Source: Cunninghamia lanceolata
Taxonomy: Eukaryota > Streptophyta > Pinopsida > Cupressales > Cupressaceae
Assembly (NCBI GenBank): GCA_027924645.1
Contig: BSBN01000039.1
Coordinates: 21,426,001-21,490,000 of the forward strand
Direction: 5' to 3'
Length of the DNA stretch: 64,000 nucleotides
The notes under the pieces were generated by a model. It worked only from the letters and a program-made list of their open reading frames with translations, was not told the origin of the DNA and made no database searches. How positions within the stretch are numbered: the first letter of the stretch is position 1; the number at the start of each line of letters is the position of its first letter. Shown piece after piece: positions 10,402 through 22,711 of this stretch. A program made the translations under genes and the position numbers.

Positions 10402-11866
10402 AGGGAGGCTCTTTCTTCAGAAGAAAGTGAGTCTTGGTTGTAAGCTATGCATGAGGAAATGAATTCTTTGGACACTTGTGCCACTTGGGATCTTGTACAT
10501 TTGTCCAAAGGAAGAAAGCCCATTGGTTGTAAGTGGGTTTATAAAAAGAAAATTGTTGCAGATGGTAATCTAGAAAGGTACAAGGCTAGATTGGTAGCCA
10601 AGGGCTATTGCCAGAGAGAGGGTGTTGATTTTAATAAAATTTTCTCTCCAGTTACTAAATTAACTTCTATTAGATTCCTTTTGTCTATTGCTACAAATTT
10701 TAATTTTTAGATAGAGCAAATTGACGTTAAAACTACTTTCTTGCATGGGGATTTTGAAGAGGAGATTTATATGAGGCAACTTGATGGGTTTGTTGTTAAA
10801 GGGAAGGAAGACTTGGCTTACAAATTGAAAATATCATTGTATGGCTTGAACTAGTCACCTAGAATGTGGTATCATAAGTTTGATGCTTTTGCATTGAAAG
10901 TTGGTTTTGTTAGAAGTGAAGAAGATCATTTTGTTTATCTTAAGATTATTGATGATCGGGGTCTATTCATTGTCTTGTATGTTGATGACATGATGTTTAT
11001 TGGGAACAAAAAGGAAATGATTAGAGAGCTTAAAACTCAGCTTTCTAAATCTTTTGATACAGAGGACTTAGGGGCTACAAAATACATTCTTAGAATGGAG
11101 ATCAATAAGGATCATGTTCACAGAAAACTATGGTTAAGTTAGAATAAGTATGTTGATACAATTTTGCAAAGATTTAATATGCATGATTGCAAACCAATTA
11201 GCATTCCTTTTCCTATTGGTACTAAGCTAGAATTAGACATTTGTCCTACCACTGATGATGCTTTTGAAGAGATGTCTAATGTTCCTTATGCTAGCATTGT
11301 TGGTAGTTTAATGTATGCAATGCTTTGCACTAGACCAAATATTGCACAAGCAATGGGAGTTTTAAGAAGGTTTATGTCTAACCCTAGTAAAGAACATTGG
11401 AGTTATGTTAAGAGGGTGTTTAGATATTTGCAAGGAACTTCTGATTATTGTTTGGTTTATCATGGTATTGATAGTGTTGATAGATCATTGGACATACAGG
11501 GTTTTGTTGATTTTGATTGGGCAGGTGACTTGGATAGTCGAAGGTCCAGAAGTGGCTATTTGTTTACTTTGTTTGGAGCTATGGTAAGTTAGATGAGTAA
11601 GAGGCAACCCTCATTTTCTTTGTCTACTACAGAAGCAAAGTATATGGCTGCTACACATGCCTCTAAAGAGGTAGTTTGGTTACAAAGACTTGGGAAAGGT
11701 ATTGGTTTTGATTGTGACAGTCAGAGTGCTATTTGTTTAGCCAACAATCCTATGTATCATGCTTGTACTAAGCATGTTGATATTTAGTATCACTTTGTGT
11801 GAGAAATAGTTGAGAATGGTAAGGTTTTGATTGAAAAAGTTGACACTTTTATTAATGTTGTATATT
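10402..11866 (+). pseudogene. pol: Broken reverse transcriptase and RNase H of Copia-1
   Basis: Continues the frame cut at 3864. Copia RT blocks appear in order: TWDLVHLSKGRKPIGCKWVY, ARLVAKGY, the LHGDFEEEIYM block, SLYGLN then stop, YVDDMMFIGN (catalytic YVDD, near 10978) and ASIVGSLMYAM. RNase H blocks follow: DFDWAGDLDSRRSRSGYLF, STTEAKYMAATHASKEVVWL and AICLANNPMYHACTKHVDI. Stops lie near 10440, 10708, 10852, 11140, 11590 and 11785. Several fit CAG-to-TAG or TGG-to-TAG changes. The RT fold is recognisable but no continuous protein remains. Its last codons are displaced to 12754-12825 by a solo LTR. Confidence 0.9.
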
Positions 11867-11868
11867 AT

Positions 11869-12748
11869 TGATGAATGGGGTAAATCACAAAACACACAAT
11901 AACAGATACTAAACACAACAAATAGAACTTTCTTTTATTGAACTGGGCAATTCATTACATTACAGAAGCTCAATTACAATCAGAGGATGAATCCTCTACT
12001 AGCTGCAACACATTACAGCTTTCCCAACCTCAAGACTCTAGAATCTTCAGCCTTCTGTAACCCCAAATCAACTAGGGTTTCTATTTTCCCATCTATTCTT
12101 GACTCTACACTTGCCCCCTTAACTCTACCACCACCCAGGGTTCCCAAAATAGTCATAAATAACACTTTTTGGAGGCCTCTAGCTAAATTTCAAATTTTGC
12201 AACTCCCTCCAAAAGTAGGTCAACTTTCGGGAAGCATAACTTTTGATCCGAGTGTCCGATTGACGAACCGTTTTAAGCACCAGAAAGCTTGTGATGTGAA
12301 CTATCACGCTGGAAATAAGTAAATGGATTTTAGTCAACTTTTTGAGACATTATGAGAAGTTTTAGTGCCTCATATCTCATTCCAAAAATTTTTAGGGGCT
12401 TTTCGAAAAAAAAAAAAAAAACTTTAATATCTTTCAGATCACAAATGATTTTTGCCTGATTCCTTCGCCAAAGGTCTTATATTTCCGTTATGTAACTTTC
12501 TGGAAGTTTCTACTTCATTACGTGCCCAAATGCAAACTTTCTAAAAATAGCAGGTACACTTTCCTAAACAAGCAGGTCACTATTTTTAGCAGTTTTGGAA
12601 AAACTGAAAGTCCTACATTATATTCTGGATATTATGGAACCAAAAACACTAATTATGGGAAGAAATGAGAACAACTACAATGATTTTGAATTAACTTCTT
12701 TTTGGGTGATGCAAGATTGCTCTTACACCTTTGGATGCTTCTGCATCA
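11869..12748 (-). mobile_element. Solo LTR (880 bp) inserted in the 3' end of Copia-1 pol
   Basis: Starts TGATGAATGG, ends TTCTGCATCA and is flanked by a perfect 5-bp duplication ATTAT (11864-11868 and 12749-12753). The pol frame resumes after it. The - strand orientation is inferred from an AATAAA-type polyadenylation word read on that strand near 11930 and from the terminal sequence. It holds an A-run at about 12406-12421 and no gene. The partner LTR and interior are gone, as after LTR-LTR recombination. Confidence 0.82.
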
Positions 12749-12753
12749 ATTAT

Positions 12754-12825
12754 CTTATGAAGCCAGTTACTACAGATAAGTTCTCTTGGTGTAGGAAGGC
12801 CATTGGCCTTGATCACTGTACTTGA
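12754..12825 (+). pseudogene. pol: C-terminal codons of Copia-1 pol
   Basis: Reads LMKPVTTDKFSWCRKAIGLDHCT then TGA, the usual copia pol C-terminus (DxLTKP ... KF). Separated from its gene by the solo LTR. Confidence 0.8.
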
Positions 12826-12873
12826 TTTAAAGTTTGAATTATATCATTTAGAGTTATTGCAATGTATAATGTC

Positions 12874-12884
12874 AAGTGGGAGAA
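12874..12884 (+). promoter_or_regulatory. Polypurine tract of Copia-1
   Basis: AAGTGGGAGAA directly before TGTTGGGATAAG, the start of the 3' LTR. Confidence 0.85.
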
Positions 12885-14621
12885 TGTTGGGATAAGTTGC
12901 CATTAACTTGCAATCCTAACCAATTCATGTGTCTCCAAAGTTCTTGAAATGTGTTCCCCAACACATTAGGACTTTGAGAGATTAATTAATTATTAATTAT
13001 ATCACTTTGACTTTTGCAATTAAGTTCTAAATGGATAATGTAAAACTTGGGCGCCCACTTTGAGATGGGAGCCATGAAGACCCTGTTGAGTTCTCTTAAG
13101 TCTAAATTTTAGAGTTTGATAACTCTTAGTGAGTGGGAGTTAGACTTGGGCATCCCCTTTTCATGGGGATTTATATTTAGACTTGGAGTTGTGATTTTTT
13201 TAATGTACATGAGTGGATAATGTTGAGACACCTTGCATGGATATAATGTTGGAGTTAACTACAATGTTAGAGATGCATGAATTAGATATTGCTTGCATGT
13301 GGTTAGACTAACTTGCATGGACTTGTATGTTTTTGCATGTAGCTTGCATGTACTTGCATGTTGATTCATGTCACTTGCATGTTGTTTAATGTCACTTGCA
13401 TGTGCTTGCATGTTGTTGCATGTCATTGCTATGGATTTGTATGACCTTGCATGTGCTTGCATCTTGTTGCATGTCACTCCTATGGACTTGTATGACCTTG
13501 CATGTTTTTGCATGTCACTTGCATGTGCTTGCATGTTGTTGCATGTCCCTCCTATGGACTTGTATGACCTTGCATGTTCTTACATGTCAGTTATATGACC
13601 TTGGATGTAGTTGCATGCTAGTTTTGTGAGTTTACTTGTAGAACATTCCAACTCCAGAAACTTGTAGGATGGTACATATCAGTGATTCAAGAAATGGGTA
13701 TCAATTGCATGTTGTTGAAAATACTTGTATGTCAGTTGCATGTCAGTTGTAAGATATTACTTGCAGGACACTCCAACTCCCAAAAGTTGCAGGATGGTAC
13801 ATCTCAATGTTTCAGGTAATGGGTATCAGTTGCATGTTGGATCCAGTGTTTGCATGTAACTTACATGTACAGAACAAGATAATTTAGAATAACCTTAGGG
13901 ACATCAATATTGTATGTTGTTTGTATGAAATTGATGTGTATTGATCACTTTAGTTAACAAAAAGTTATTGGGCAAATATGGATGCCCAATTGGAAGTCTT
14001 TTTGTTGTTGATTTGAGACGGTGATATGTTTGATGTTGGCACAACTATATTTAGCCATATTGGGTGCCCACATCATGAAGGGGCAATTAACTCAAAGCTT
14101 GGACATTGTTTGAGTTCAGTCTTCTCAATTTAGAGTGTTTGGTTTTTGCATGAGATTTGGAAGCTATATCAACTAAAATTTATTGTATTTTGAGTTTCAA
14201 GCTTTTGAATTAAGAAGCTCTTGAATTAATTGTAAACCCCATACATTTTTCAGAGAGTTGATTTGAGGAAAAAATACTTACAAGAAAAAAACAAAAGTTT
14301 TTGTAAAGAATTAGAGAAAAAAGCAAGAAGTTTTTTTGTGAAGTGCATCAAGGTCTTAGAGGAATTTCAGTATTGAATGTAATATTTTCCAAAGAGATTT
14401 AATACAAGAAAGAAACATCTTTGAGTGTGGAGTTTTTTCCCGAAAGGGTTTCTCCACGTAAATATTGTGCAAGCTTCTTCTCTTCTATTCTCTTCTCTTC
14501 TACATTGGATTTAAAGTACAAAATCACTTGTTCATTAATTGTTATAGATTAATCTTATTTTCAGCTTTGCATACACAAAATTTCAAAGTTTATAGCAGCA
14601 AATCTACCTTGATTTTCAACA
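12885..14621 (+). repeat. 3' LTR of Copia-1
   Basis: 1737 bp, TGTTGGG...TTCAACA. Contains the TGCATG array (13283-13625), the TTTGGGTGCCCACATCATG segment shared with the 5' LTR, and the GTGGAG/CTCCAC hairpin near 14422-14456. Confidence 0.93.
13283..13625 (+). repeat. TGCATG array in Copia-1 3' LTR
   Basis: Second copy of the RY-type minisatellite, with copy-number and base differences from 1-340, which shows the array evolves by slippage within the element. Confidence 0.82.
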
Positions 14622-17012
14622 ATTGTGACAACCCTCTAGTAGTGCCTTCTTGTCTTTTAGTATGGGAGAATGCATGAGATGCTTATGTTGTTTGAGTAAT
14701 TGATGCAATGATAGTTTGAGTGTCAACTCTTCTATCTTGAAACATTAAGTTGTTGGTTGTTGGTAAGTCACGAGATGAATCCCTTGTGCAACTGATTGCA
14801 TCCCACGAAGATGATCCTAATGAATAGAAAGGTATTATTTTTCTAGAATGCTATAATTCTAGGTGTTGAATTGAATAAGGATTCACACACCCTTCTAGGA
14901 TAATGAACACAAATAATCACTTGTTTTGTTATCTTGGAAGTGTTTTGGATTGTAAGGATGCGTTGGAAGTTGAGTTCGTTTAGTGAGAAATAGTAAGATG
15001 GTAACAATACCTTTTGGTTATTTGTGGATAAGTGTTGTGGATGACACGTGTGATTGACATAAATGTTCCTATTGAAATGTTTATTTGGGTGTGCTTTTGA
15101 GGGAAAACATTTTGAGAACCATGCATGTGTTTAAATTCTTATTTGTGTACCTGATTCTCCATGGGTACTAGGCTTGTACTTCTATCTTTATTTGATCCTT
15201 AGAAATGCTTGAAGCTATGGGCATTATTAATACTATGGTTTTGAACTTTGAGTTTAAATTATGGACACTTTGGTTGGGGTTCTCCAACCTTGTCACACTA
15301 AACTTTGTGCTAGGGTAGTTGTCGTGATGATATTCACAACTAGGGATGGTTTGGAATAGCTTCCACTCTACTATCTTGGTATCTTGATCAAGATTAGTGT
15401 TGTATTATGAACTACCTTGAGTGATCGTAGATTATGGAAGTAAGTGAATTTCAGATGGATTTGGTAGTATCCATGAAGATTTTGGTATCTGTTCCTTACT
15501 AGGAAGCACGAATGGCCCCACTTCGAAGGTGACTCTTAGGATACATGATTTTTGGTATTCTTTTCCAAGCATGTGCTAGGTTGCCTAGAATTTGTGGGTG
15601 TTCATTAGATGAATTGTTTCATGATATTAGTTGGAGTGTGACCACTATTCCTCTTCTCCCTTTGTGTGACTATGTCTATATGTATGATGTTGCGATGTGC
15701 ATTTTTGATAAAATTGTTGAAGATAATTATTTAATTATTGATGAATTTTTTTTTATTTAATTGCACAACCAACAATATTGAAATTCTTTCTTGGGCTACT
15801 CAGCTGCTTTAATTTCTTATAGTCCTCTTACCTCAAGGACTTGTTTAATCATATTTTGATTCAAATTTTGAATGTTGAATTTTGGCACCACTTTTGAATT
15901 TGATTTATATTTTGGATTTTAATCTTTCAAATTTTATTCGTAAAAATTTATTCAAAAGATTATCTTTTGCAAGTTTATTATTTTGAGGATTTTATTATTG
16001 TTGATACTACTAGTACATGTGTAGTGATGTGACTTATGTAATCTACCCTACCCATAAGGGGTACTTGGTGAGAGGAAAATAAGAATAGTTGGTCTTGGTT
16101 TGATGTCGTAAGGTTGAGATTTATGGATTAGGTCAATAATGGTTGGTCAAAATTCCTTTTTGACCTTGAGCCTTGTTGAGTTATAGTCTGGTGCTTTCCC
16201 TTTTTGGGAGGTTAAATCTTTAGGCTAACAAGAGATGAATGCTAGAAAGGTTTGAAGGAGATCCTCCTATTGTTGTGTGGACCCACTATCCTAGTGTTAT
16301 TAGCACCCTTGTTGATTAGGCTTAGTGATTGCTTCAATCAATTAGAAGTTGACTCTCAAGTTTTGTAGTGGCGTAGGTGTTTAGTTTTTCATTCCTTGAT
16401 GCTATGAATGCATGGATGTGTTTGGGTCTTACCTATTCTGCAAGTTTGATCTTGGTAGTCTAGTGAGGACCTGTGTTTAACCAACCTAATCCCTAAGGTG
16501 GACTAAGGTTAATTGTGTTTGAGCATGAATGTAATGTGTTACCTTTGATTTTGATTTTTAATTTGAGTCTCCTAAGGTTTACTTAGGTTGAGTAGTTGGT
16601 GAGTTGTCATCTATGTGTCATTTTCGTTCATAAAGTTTATGGGCTTTTTAATTGATGTTTTTGAGCTTTTTAAGGTTAATTTCATGTGTTTAAGGGGACT
16701 AGGTTAAGTACCTATGGGTTGTGTACCCTATAGACCTCAAATCATGAGTTCTAACTCACATTTAACCCATCTTTTTAACCCTAGGAGTTAGGTGGTGAGA
16801 TTTGGATTTTGGGTTAAGGATTGGATGACTTGTCTCATTCAATCCCACAACCCAAGGTTCTTGAGTGGGCTTGGGGGAATCCCAAGGGTCTCACATGTGT
16901 GAGCACACCGTGTAAGAACCTTTGTGAAGTGAACCCTAACTACTTCCCTCTTCCCCATTCCTGAAACATGTGTGAGGAGAAATATGGGGAGAAGTGACTT
17001 GGATAAAGAATG

Positions 17013-17155
17013 AGAGGTTGACAAGTGTCACCTCTCTACTCCTCCATATCTCACAAATGTGTGAGAAAACTTGTAGAAAGTTGTGCATGTGATAATGAAT
17101 AGGAAGGTGACAAGTGTTACATCCTCATTCATTGGGAAGGTGACAAGTGTCACCT
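17013..17155 (+). repeat. Three copies of AGGTGACA-AG-TGTCACCT palindrome
   Basis: At about 17013-17033, 17105-17122 and 17138-17155; the third is a perfect inverted repeat and the others carry one or two changes. They sit just upstream of the TATA box, as promoter elements would. Confidence 0.6.
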
Positions 17156-17183
17156 CCTCATCCATTGGGAAGGGTTTTGAAAC

Positions 17184-17192
17184 CTTATATAT
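17184..17192 (+). promoter_or_regulatory. TATA box in LTR-like sequence
   Basis: CTTATATAT followed by a CT-rich start region, 30 bp after the third palindrome. Confidence 0.4.
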
Positions 17193-18133
17193 CTCCCTCT
17201 TGTTGAGAGGAGAAGGGTTCTTTCTTTTTGGTTTTGATCTTGATTTTGGGAAGGATCTTGGGCTTGAGAGGAGAAATTATGCAAGGATCTTGGAGATAGG
17301 CTCTTGGAGTTCTTCACCAACATCCTTCAACACTTAAGGATTGAGAGGTAGGTTCTCAAGGCTTCAAGCCTGTCTTATTCTTGTCATTTCTTTATATATG
17401 CATGAAGTATGTTATGTTTGGTGTTCTTGTGATTTTTCCTTGTTGTTGTAAAGGGTTTTAGGTTGTATTAGTGAGCTCTCTATGTGAGAGAGCTCACCAT
17501 GTGTTGGGTAAGAGAGGAGAGAACATCCTTAGGGAAAACATCTTCTTGTAGAGGTATCTCGATGGCTATAGCCTTGTATATGGAAAGGTGTTATGGTTTT
17601 GTGTATGACAACAATGCCTTGGTATTTATTTGGTGATATAAGTAGTTTGATAGCAAGAGGCTATGGTGTTGGAGTATTTTGAATATGAGTATTATTGGTT
17701 GGTTTTCCCCTTGAGTTGAGTGAGTCCACTATCTCTCCCTTAAAATCCATGTTGTATGGATTTAGTTTGTGAGTCTCCTTGGGTGGGTTTGTTGTTGCAT
17801 TTTCATTTGAGTGTGTGTGCTTGAAAACCCCTTTGTGTGATCATGAACCAGATTATCTTGTGGGCCTTCTAGCTTAGGGGTGGCTTGCTTGCAAGCCAAC
17901 GGTTGGGAGGTGAGCTTCCCTTAGCCTTGGGGAGACTTTCTTTGTTATGTAGGTTTAGCTCTTGGAGGAGAGTTTGGGATTTGGCTTCAAGAAGTGAAGA
18001 GTGTTCAAGTTTTGTGTTGTAAAAATAAAGTCAATGTGTATGCCTTTGCTCTTGGAGCCTTGTAAGGGTTTTGTAGTTTAAGAGAGTAAATCTCTCTTTG
18101 GGAAGTCCTATTGTTGTATTGAAATCCCCTTGT

Positions 18134-18159
18134 AATAAACTTTGTTCATTTTAAATAAA
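18134..18159 (+). terminator. Polyadenylation words in LTR-like sequence
   Basis: AATAAA at 18134-18139 and 18154-18159 with TTTGTTC between, about 950 bp after the TATA box. Confidence 0.35.
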
Positions 18160-18200
18160 ATGTTATGGCATTGAAGTTTTTTACTATCTTGCTCCTATGG

Positions 18201-18890
18201 GAAAATAAAAATAGTGTGAAATCAAATTTTCTCTACCTCTCTCCCTATTTTCTTTCATATTCAAAGTATGTAAGTTTGCTTGTAAGGAAAAGAACAAAAA
18301 ATTATTTATCATGCTTTGTCGATGAAAAATAATATATAAGCTATTTGGTTATAGGAAAATAAATATATATATTTAGAAACAAATAAAAAGACCTATGGTT
18401 GTTTATATTATTGAAAGAAAAGAAATTTATTTATGTCTCCTTTAATGTTTTTGTAATGATTATATATATATATATTAATATTGTTGTTTTAACTACATAT
18501 TGTTCTCTACTTTTTTTAGAAATAATATAGAGAGTATATATATATGCTTGTGATTAGGAGGCAGACATGGTTGACCTTAGAGGCAAGGGTGATGTTTAGC
18601 AGTCTTTGTGTCAAATTAGTATAGTTTTATAAGTGGGTTTTTGTTAGTTTTTAAGATAGTTTGTGGGGAGAGGGCCTTTTAATTTGCCCTCTCACCCTGG
18701 TTAAATGTATATGTTTGACTACTTCAAAGATAGTTTCAAAATAGTATTAAGAGTTATGCCTTGTTTTTGGATGGGTCCCTAGTCCCTTACTAGGATATAT
18801 ATATATATATATTCAAGTGTTAAAATTTAATATCAATGTTAGGGTTTCATTTAAAGTTTTTTTGTTTAAAAAAGATAGAGATAAGTTTTT
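18201..18890. other. AT-rich sequence without a gene
   Basis: Short TA microsatellites near 18463-18476 and 18798-18812; otherwise nothing recognised. Confidence 0.6.
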
Positions 18891-18894
18891 TCTT

Positions 18895-19080
18895 TGGAGG
18901 GGGCTCGGCCCCCCTGCGACTATGTATGGGGCAGGGTGGGGGTTGCAAGACCCCGTCCCCCCCATAGAGTTTAAATCCCTGTGGGGGCGGCAGGAGCCTT
19001 GCTCCCCCCTGCGGCCCCACGGCCACCACAGGCTGCAAGCCTGTGGGCTATGGTGCCTGCACCGCCATAGGCCCTTCGAC
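18895..19080. other. GC-rich island in AT-rich DNA
   Basis: About 185 bp with runs such as GGCCCCCCTGCG and GGGGCGGCAGGAGCC, unlike its surroundings. Composition and short inverted words resemble the GC-rich core at 45271-45415 inside a solo LTR, so this may be part of a degraded LTR. Not a recognisable gene. Confidence 0.5.
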
Positions 19081-19188
19081 CTCCATTATTTTTTTTCTCT
19101 ATTTCTTTTTATTTCACTTCTGTTTAAAATTTCATTCGACCCTGCTTAAAACTTAATCTTTGTGTTTTAGTAAATATTTTTATACCTA

Positions 19189-19261
19189 TGTGTGTGTGTG
19201 TGTGTAGCCTCTATCCTCATTTCCTTAACAACATTCTTTTAATAATACTCTCACGTGTATG

Positions 19262-19315
<54 letters not shown>
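19189..19315. repeat. TG and AT dinucleotide microsatellites
   Basis: (TG)8 at about 19189-19205 and a (TA)n run of roughly 50 bp at 19266-19314. A further short TA run lies at 19366-19380. Confidence 0.95.
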
Positions 19316-19319
<4 letters not shown>

Positions 19320-19321
<2 letters not shown>

Positions 19322-21189
19322 TCATATACATGAATATATCTCTCTATGTAAATATTTTTATCAAATATATATATATATATCCAGAGAAGCTTTTTATTTG
19401 AAAGCAAAAGAAAATAAACCTTTTGAAAGGATAAACAATTTGGAATTCATTTTACTTTAATCTATAAACTTTTTGTAGCATGGAAATTTGAAAACCTAGA
19501 TATTAGGAAAAACAAGTATAACCCGTAGGATTGCAAAATGGAAAAAGCAAAGAATCATGGAAAAATAAAATAAATTGTTAGAAAATATTCTTGGGAAAAT
19601 AACCTTCCCACTTGGAGAAGGGATTTTCCTCCTTCCTTCCAACTTGCTCAACCTACACCCAACCAAAACCAAGTAAACATGTGAGGGCAAATAAGAATAA
19701 ACCTTGCTTTTATAAACTATTTTTAGAGCTTGATGTGATGCCCTAGGTTTTAGGAGGATATTTAAACTTAAACCCTCTTGTTACCCCTTTTAATCTCACT
19801 TAGGGATGTTAAAGTTTAATTTATTACTTGAAACTATAGGTGGTGATTAATTCTTTCATTTTAATTTATTTTACTATAGTTCTATAGTTAAAGTGTTTAT
19901 TTAAATTGATTTAGTTTAATATCTTACTACTATAGTTGATGATATTAATTTATTTAATTCATTTCAATTATTTTGTCATAATTCTATAGTTGGGGAAAAG
20001 TACTTAATTTTTAGTTTATTTTCACATAGTTCATATAGTGGCGTTATGCTGCTAAAATTTTAGTGAAATTAAACCCCTAGTAATGTTATGCTGGTGAAAT
20101 TTTTGTGAACCCAGTATATGAATATTGATGTAATTTTTATGGAAAATTATAGAGATGATTAGTTTTAATTAAATTATTCTGCTACCAGACTTTCTCGTTT
20201 TATTAATCATGGTTAAATGTTTTTAATAAAAGCTTTGACTCTTGTTATTTCTATAGTTTAAAATTTACATGATTTTTATAGCTCATCTATCTTTACTATG
20301 TTACTTTCACATTTTAATTTTAATATAGCTGATAGTTTAAGTGTTAGGGTTAGGGTTTTGATTTAGGTTGAAATTGATTCTCACCTTCACTTAGGAAACC
20401 CTATGGATGGTTCCTGGATAGAGACCACCCCTCTTAGTGACACTTTAGTAATGCACACCCCCTTAGTTGCTATCATTATCGTAGGGATTGTGAAAGGAGT
20501 TTCACATCATATCACACCTTGTTTGACTTCCTTGCCTTTGTGCGACATGCCTAATGTGTGTTGCAAATACAACCACGTTATGTGCATGTGTCACCGAGCG
20601 TGCATGTTGCACATGAGGGGGTTTTAGAGTCAGGTGGGATTTTTTTTTTGATATTTCATGTTATGACTACATGACAAATGTGGGCATGACATGTGGTTAA
20701 CATGACCACATGGAAAATGTGGGTATGACACAACCTTGGGGCCCCAAGTGATTTCAGACACAAGATGAAGTGGTGCTTGCTTAGCGGCTTCGTGCCACAT
20801 CCCTTCAATGAACTAGTGTTCATAGTTTGGGCCTCATATACCTTACATATATCAAGGACTCCCTAGAATCTTGTACAATCCTAGTATAAGACATTTTGGA
20901 TGTCACATCCTTGGTGCATCATTGCAGTAGTAGGAGAAGAGCCCATGCTATTACCTCCATTGTGTTGAGTTGGGAAAAACCTTAGGCAAGACATTTCGTT
21001 TGTAAGGTAAGAGGTGTAAGGTGGTCCATGACCTTGCATTCTCTAGCCAACTAACCAATGGTAGATGTTATCAAGGGCGTAGAAGTCACCATTTTGTAAA
21101 AGTGGAGATTAAAACCGCACCTAAGTGTGTCCATTGGATGTGACATTCCCACTTGACTAATTTCTAGGATGTTCATGTGAATGGTGTGT
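19320..21189. other. AT-rich non-coding DNA
   Basis: No gene recognised. Repeated CTATAGTT words at 19840-20010, an 8-bp stem CATGTGGT/ACCACATG at 20690-20712, and a telomere-like pair TTAGGGTTAGGG at about 20344. Confidence 0.55.
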
Positions 21190-21289
21190 CTTATTTGTCA
21201 AAACCCGTACAAGCCAAAAATCCAAGTCCACCCATTGAAGTCAAGCCATTGTGTCTTATTGCTTGTTTAATTTCTTTCCAAGAAGCTTT

Positions 21290-22711
21290 GAAGCCAAAAA
21301 AATTAAAATCTCCATCAAAATCATGAATTTTACAAGCCTATTTATCAAATCCTGTCATTTAAGCTTAATTAATCCCCATCTTTGAGCTTAATCCCATATT
21401 GTCATCCTAATCACTTTCTAAATTAATATCCATTATCTTCCCAATCCATATCCTAATCCATTTATCCAATCTTAATCACCTTGTAATCCTCTTAATCCAA
21501 TCCCCTTATCTTCCTAATCACTCATCTAATTATCCAATTTCATCCTAATCATTATCCTAGTCATCCAAATCATTCTCCTTATCCATCATCATTAGACTCT
21601 AATCCCAATCAATTTGCTAAGTCAAGGCAAGGTCCTAATCCTAACCACCTATCCTATTCATTTCCCAATCATCCAACTTATCCAAATCATATCTCACCCA
21701 TCACATCCTATTCATCCCAATCATCCTAGTCATCCATTCTATCTACTTATCATCCTTAATCCAATTCATCATAATCATATTAATCCAATTCCATTATCCA
21801 CTTAATCATATTTCATCTAATCCTAATCTAATCTATTTATCCCTCATCCAACATCAATCACCCATCACCCATCATCCATTCCAATCAAACATTCCAACCC
21901 CCAATCCTTAATAAAAAACCATCCTTTGCAAATCAAACTTTGGTTAAGGACTTAGTCTCCTTTATACTCCAATATTTCATCCAAAGTCCCAAACACAATT
22001 ATCCACATCATTATCAAAAATCCCTCACCCTTAAAGGATCCTTGCCTTAATCCATAATCATCCATTTCCAACGCATCCAATCAAAAAATCAAGACCCTAG
22101 TTGATCATCATCAACCTTTATCCCAAACTTTCTTGAGATCATTAGTCTATCTTAAGCAAGTAATCCAATCAAATATCATCAATATCCAATCCAATAAACT
22201 CTATTGCTTAAGATCATTAGTCTATCTTAAGTATAGAGAATCATTCGATCCTTCAAATTAAATCATTCTAAGGTCTTGAAATTTGATCCCCAACCTACAT
22301 CACACTCATCCATTATCCTAAATCATCTCATATCCTTCCAACAACATGAATCCTTATGTATCAATGCAACAATTACAAAGATGCAAATATCTATGAGAAC
22401 ATGGATCCTAATGCTAAGGAAAAATGCAAAAATATCATTAATGATATCCCTTGAGCACACCTTGTCATTGGAGATTCTCAAACTCCTACTTCATCCTCAT
22501 CAACATCCTACATATCTTCCCCATCAACCTCATATCAATGTTCATCCTATATTCATCCACATCAACATCATATCAACCCTCATCTACACCTTCATCATAT
22601 ATTTCATCCCCATCAACATCATATCAATCTTTATCCTATATGTCATCCCCATCAACCTGATATCAATGTTCGTCCCCTTATGTATCGACACCATCATATC
22701 TACCCAAGCAA
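21290..22711 (+). repeat. ATCC/TAATC-rich, G-poor low-complexity tract of element B
   Basis: Dominated by words such as AATCCTAATCC and CATCAATC, with very little G on this strand. Homologous in place and texture to 49020-50760 of element A. Open frames here arise from the missing G (few stops) and are not called as genes. Confidence 0.75.

Larger units (their letters stand above)
1..14621 (+). mobile_element. Copia-1: decayed Ty1/copia LTR retrotransposon (Tnt1/Tork-like), left end outside window
   Basis: Two related LTRs (1-1342, truncated by the window edge, and 12885-14621) flank an initiator-Met-type primer site and broken gag, protease, integrase, reverse transcriptase and RNase H genes in copia order (integrase before RT). 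The RT (YVDDM) and RNase H wording resembles the Tnt1/Tork lineage. The element is interrupted by a complete nested LTR element at 3865-10400 and a solo LTR at 11869-12748; without these it would be roughly 7.5 kb. Many nonsense codons and lost catalytic residues mean it cannot move on its own. The target duplication cannot be checked because the left end is missing; the base after the 3' LTR starts ATTGT. Confidence 0.93.
14622..18200 (+). other. AT-rich, LTR-like non-coding sequence of unknown family
   Basis: No protein domain in any frame. TGTGACAACCCTC at 14624 resembles an LTR start; Copia-1 would have landed within 2 bp of it. A TATA box at 17184 and two AATAAA words at 18134 and 18154 are spaced like an LTR promoter and polyadenylation region. 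I cannot find a second copy, so this is a guess at a long LTR rather than a demonstrated one. Confidence 0.35.

Noticed and set aside
19188..19460. Frame with Tyr/Ile repeats
   Set aside because: Translation of the AT microsatellite.
20344..20357. Interstitial telomere repeat TTAGGGTTAGGG
   Set aside because: Only two units, expected by chance in AT-rich DNA; the usual plant telomere is TTTAGGG.
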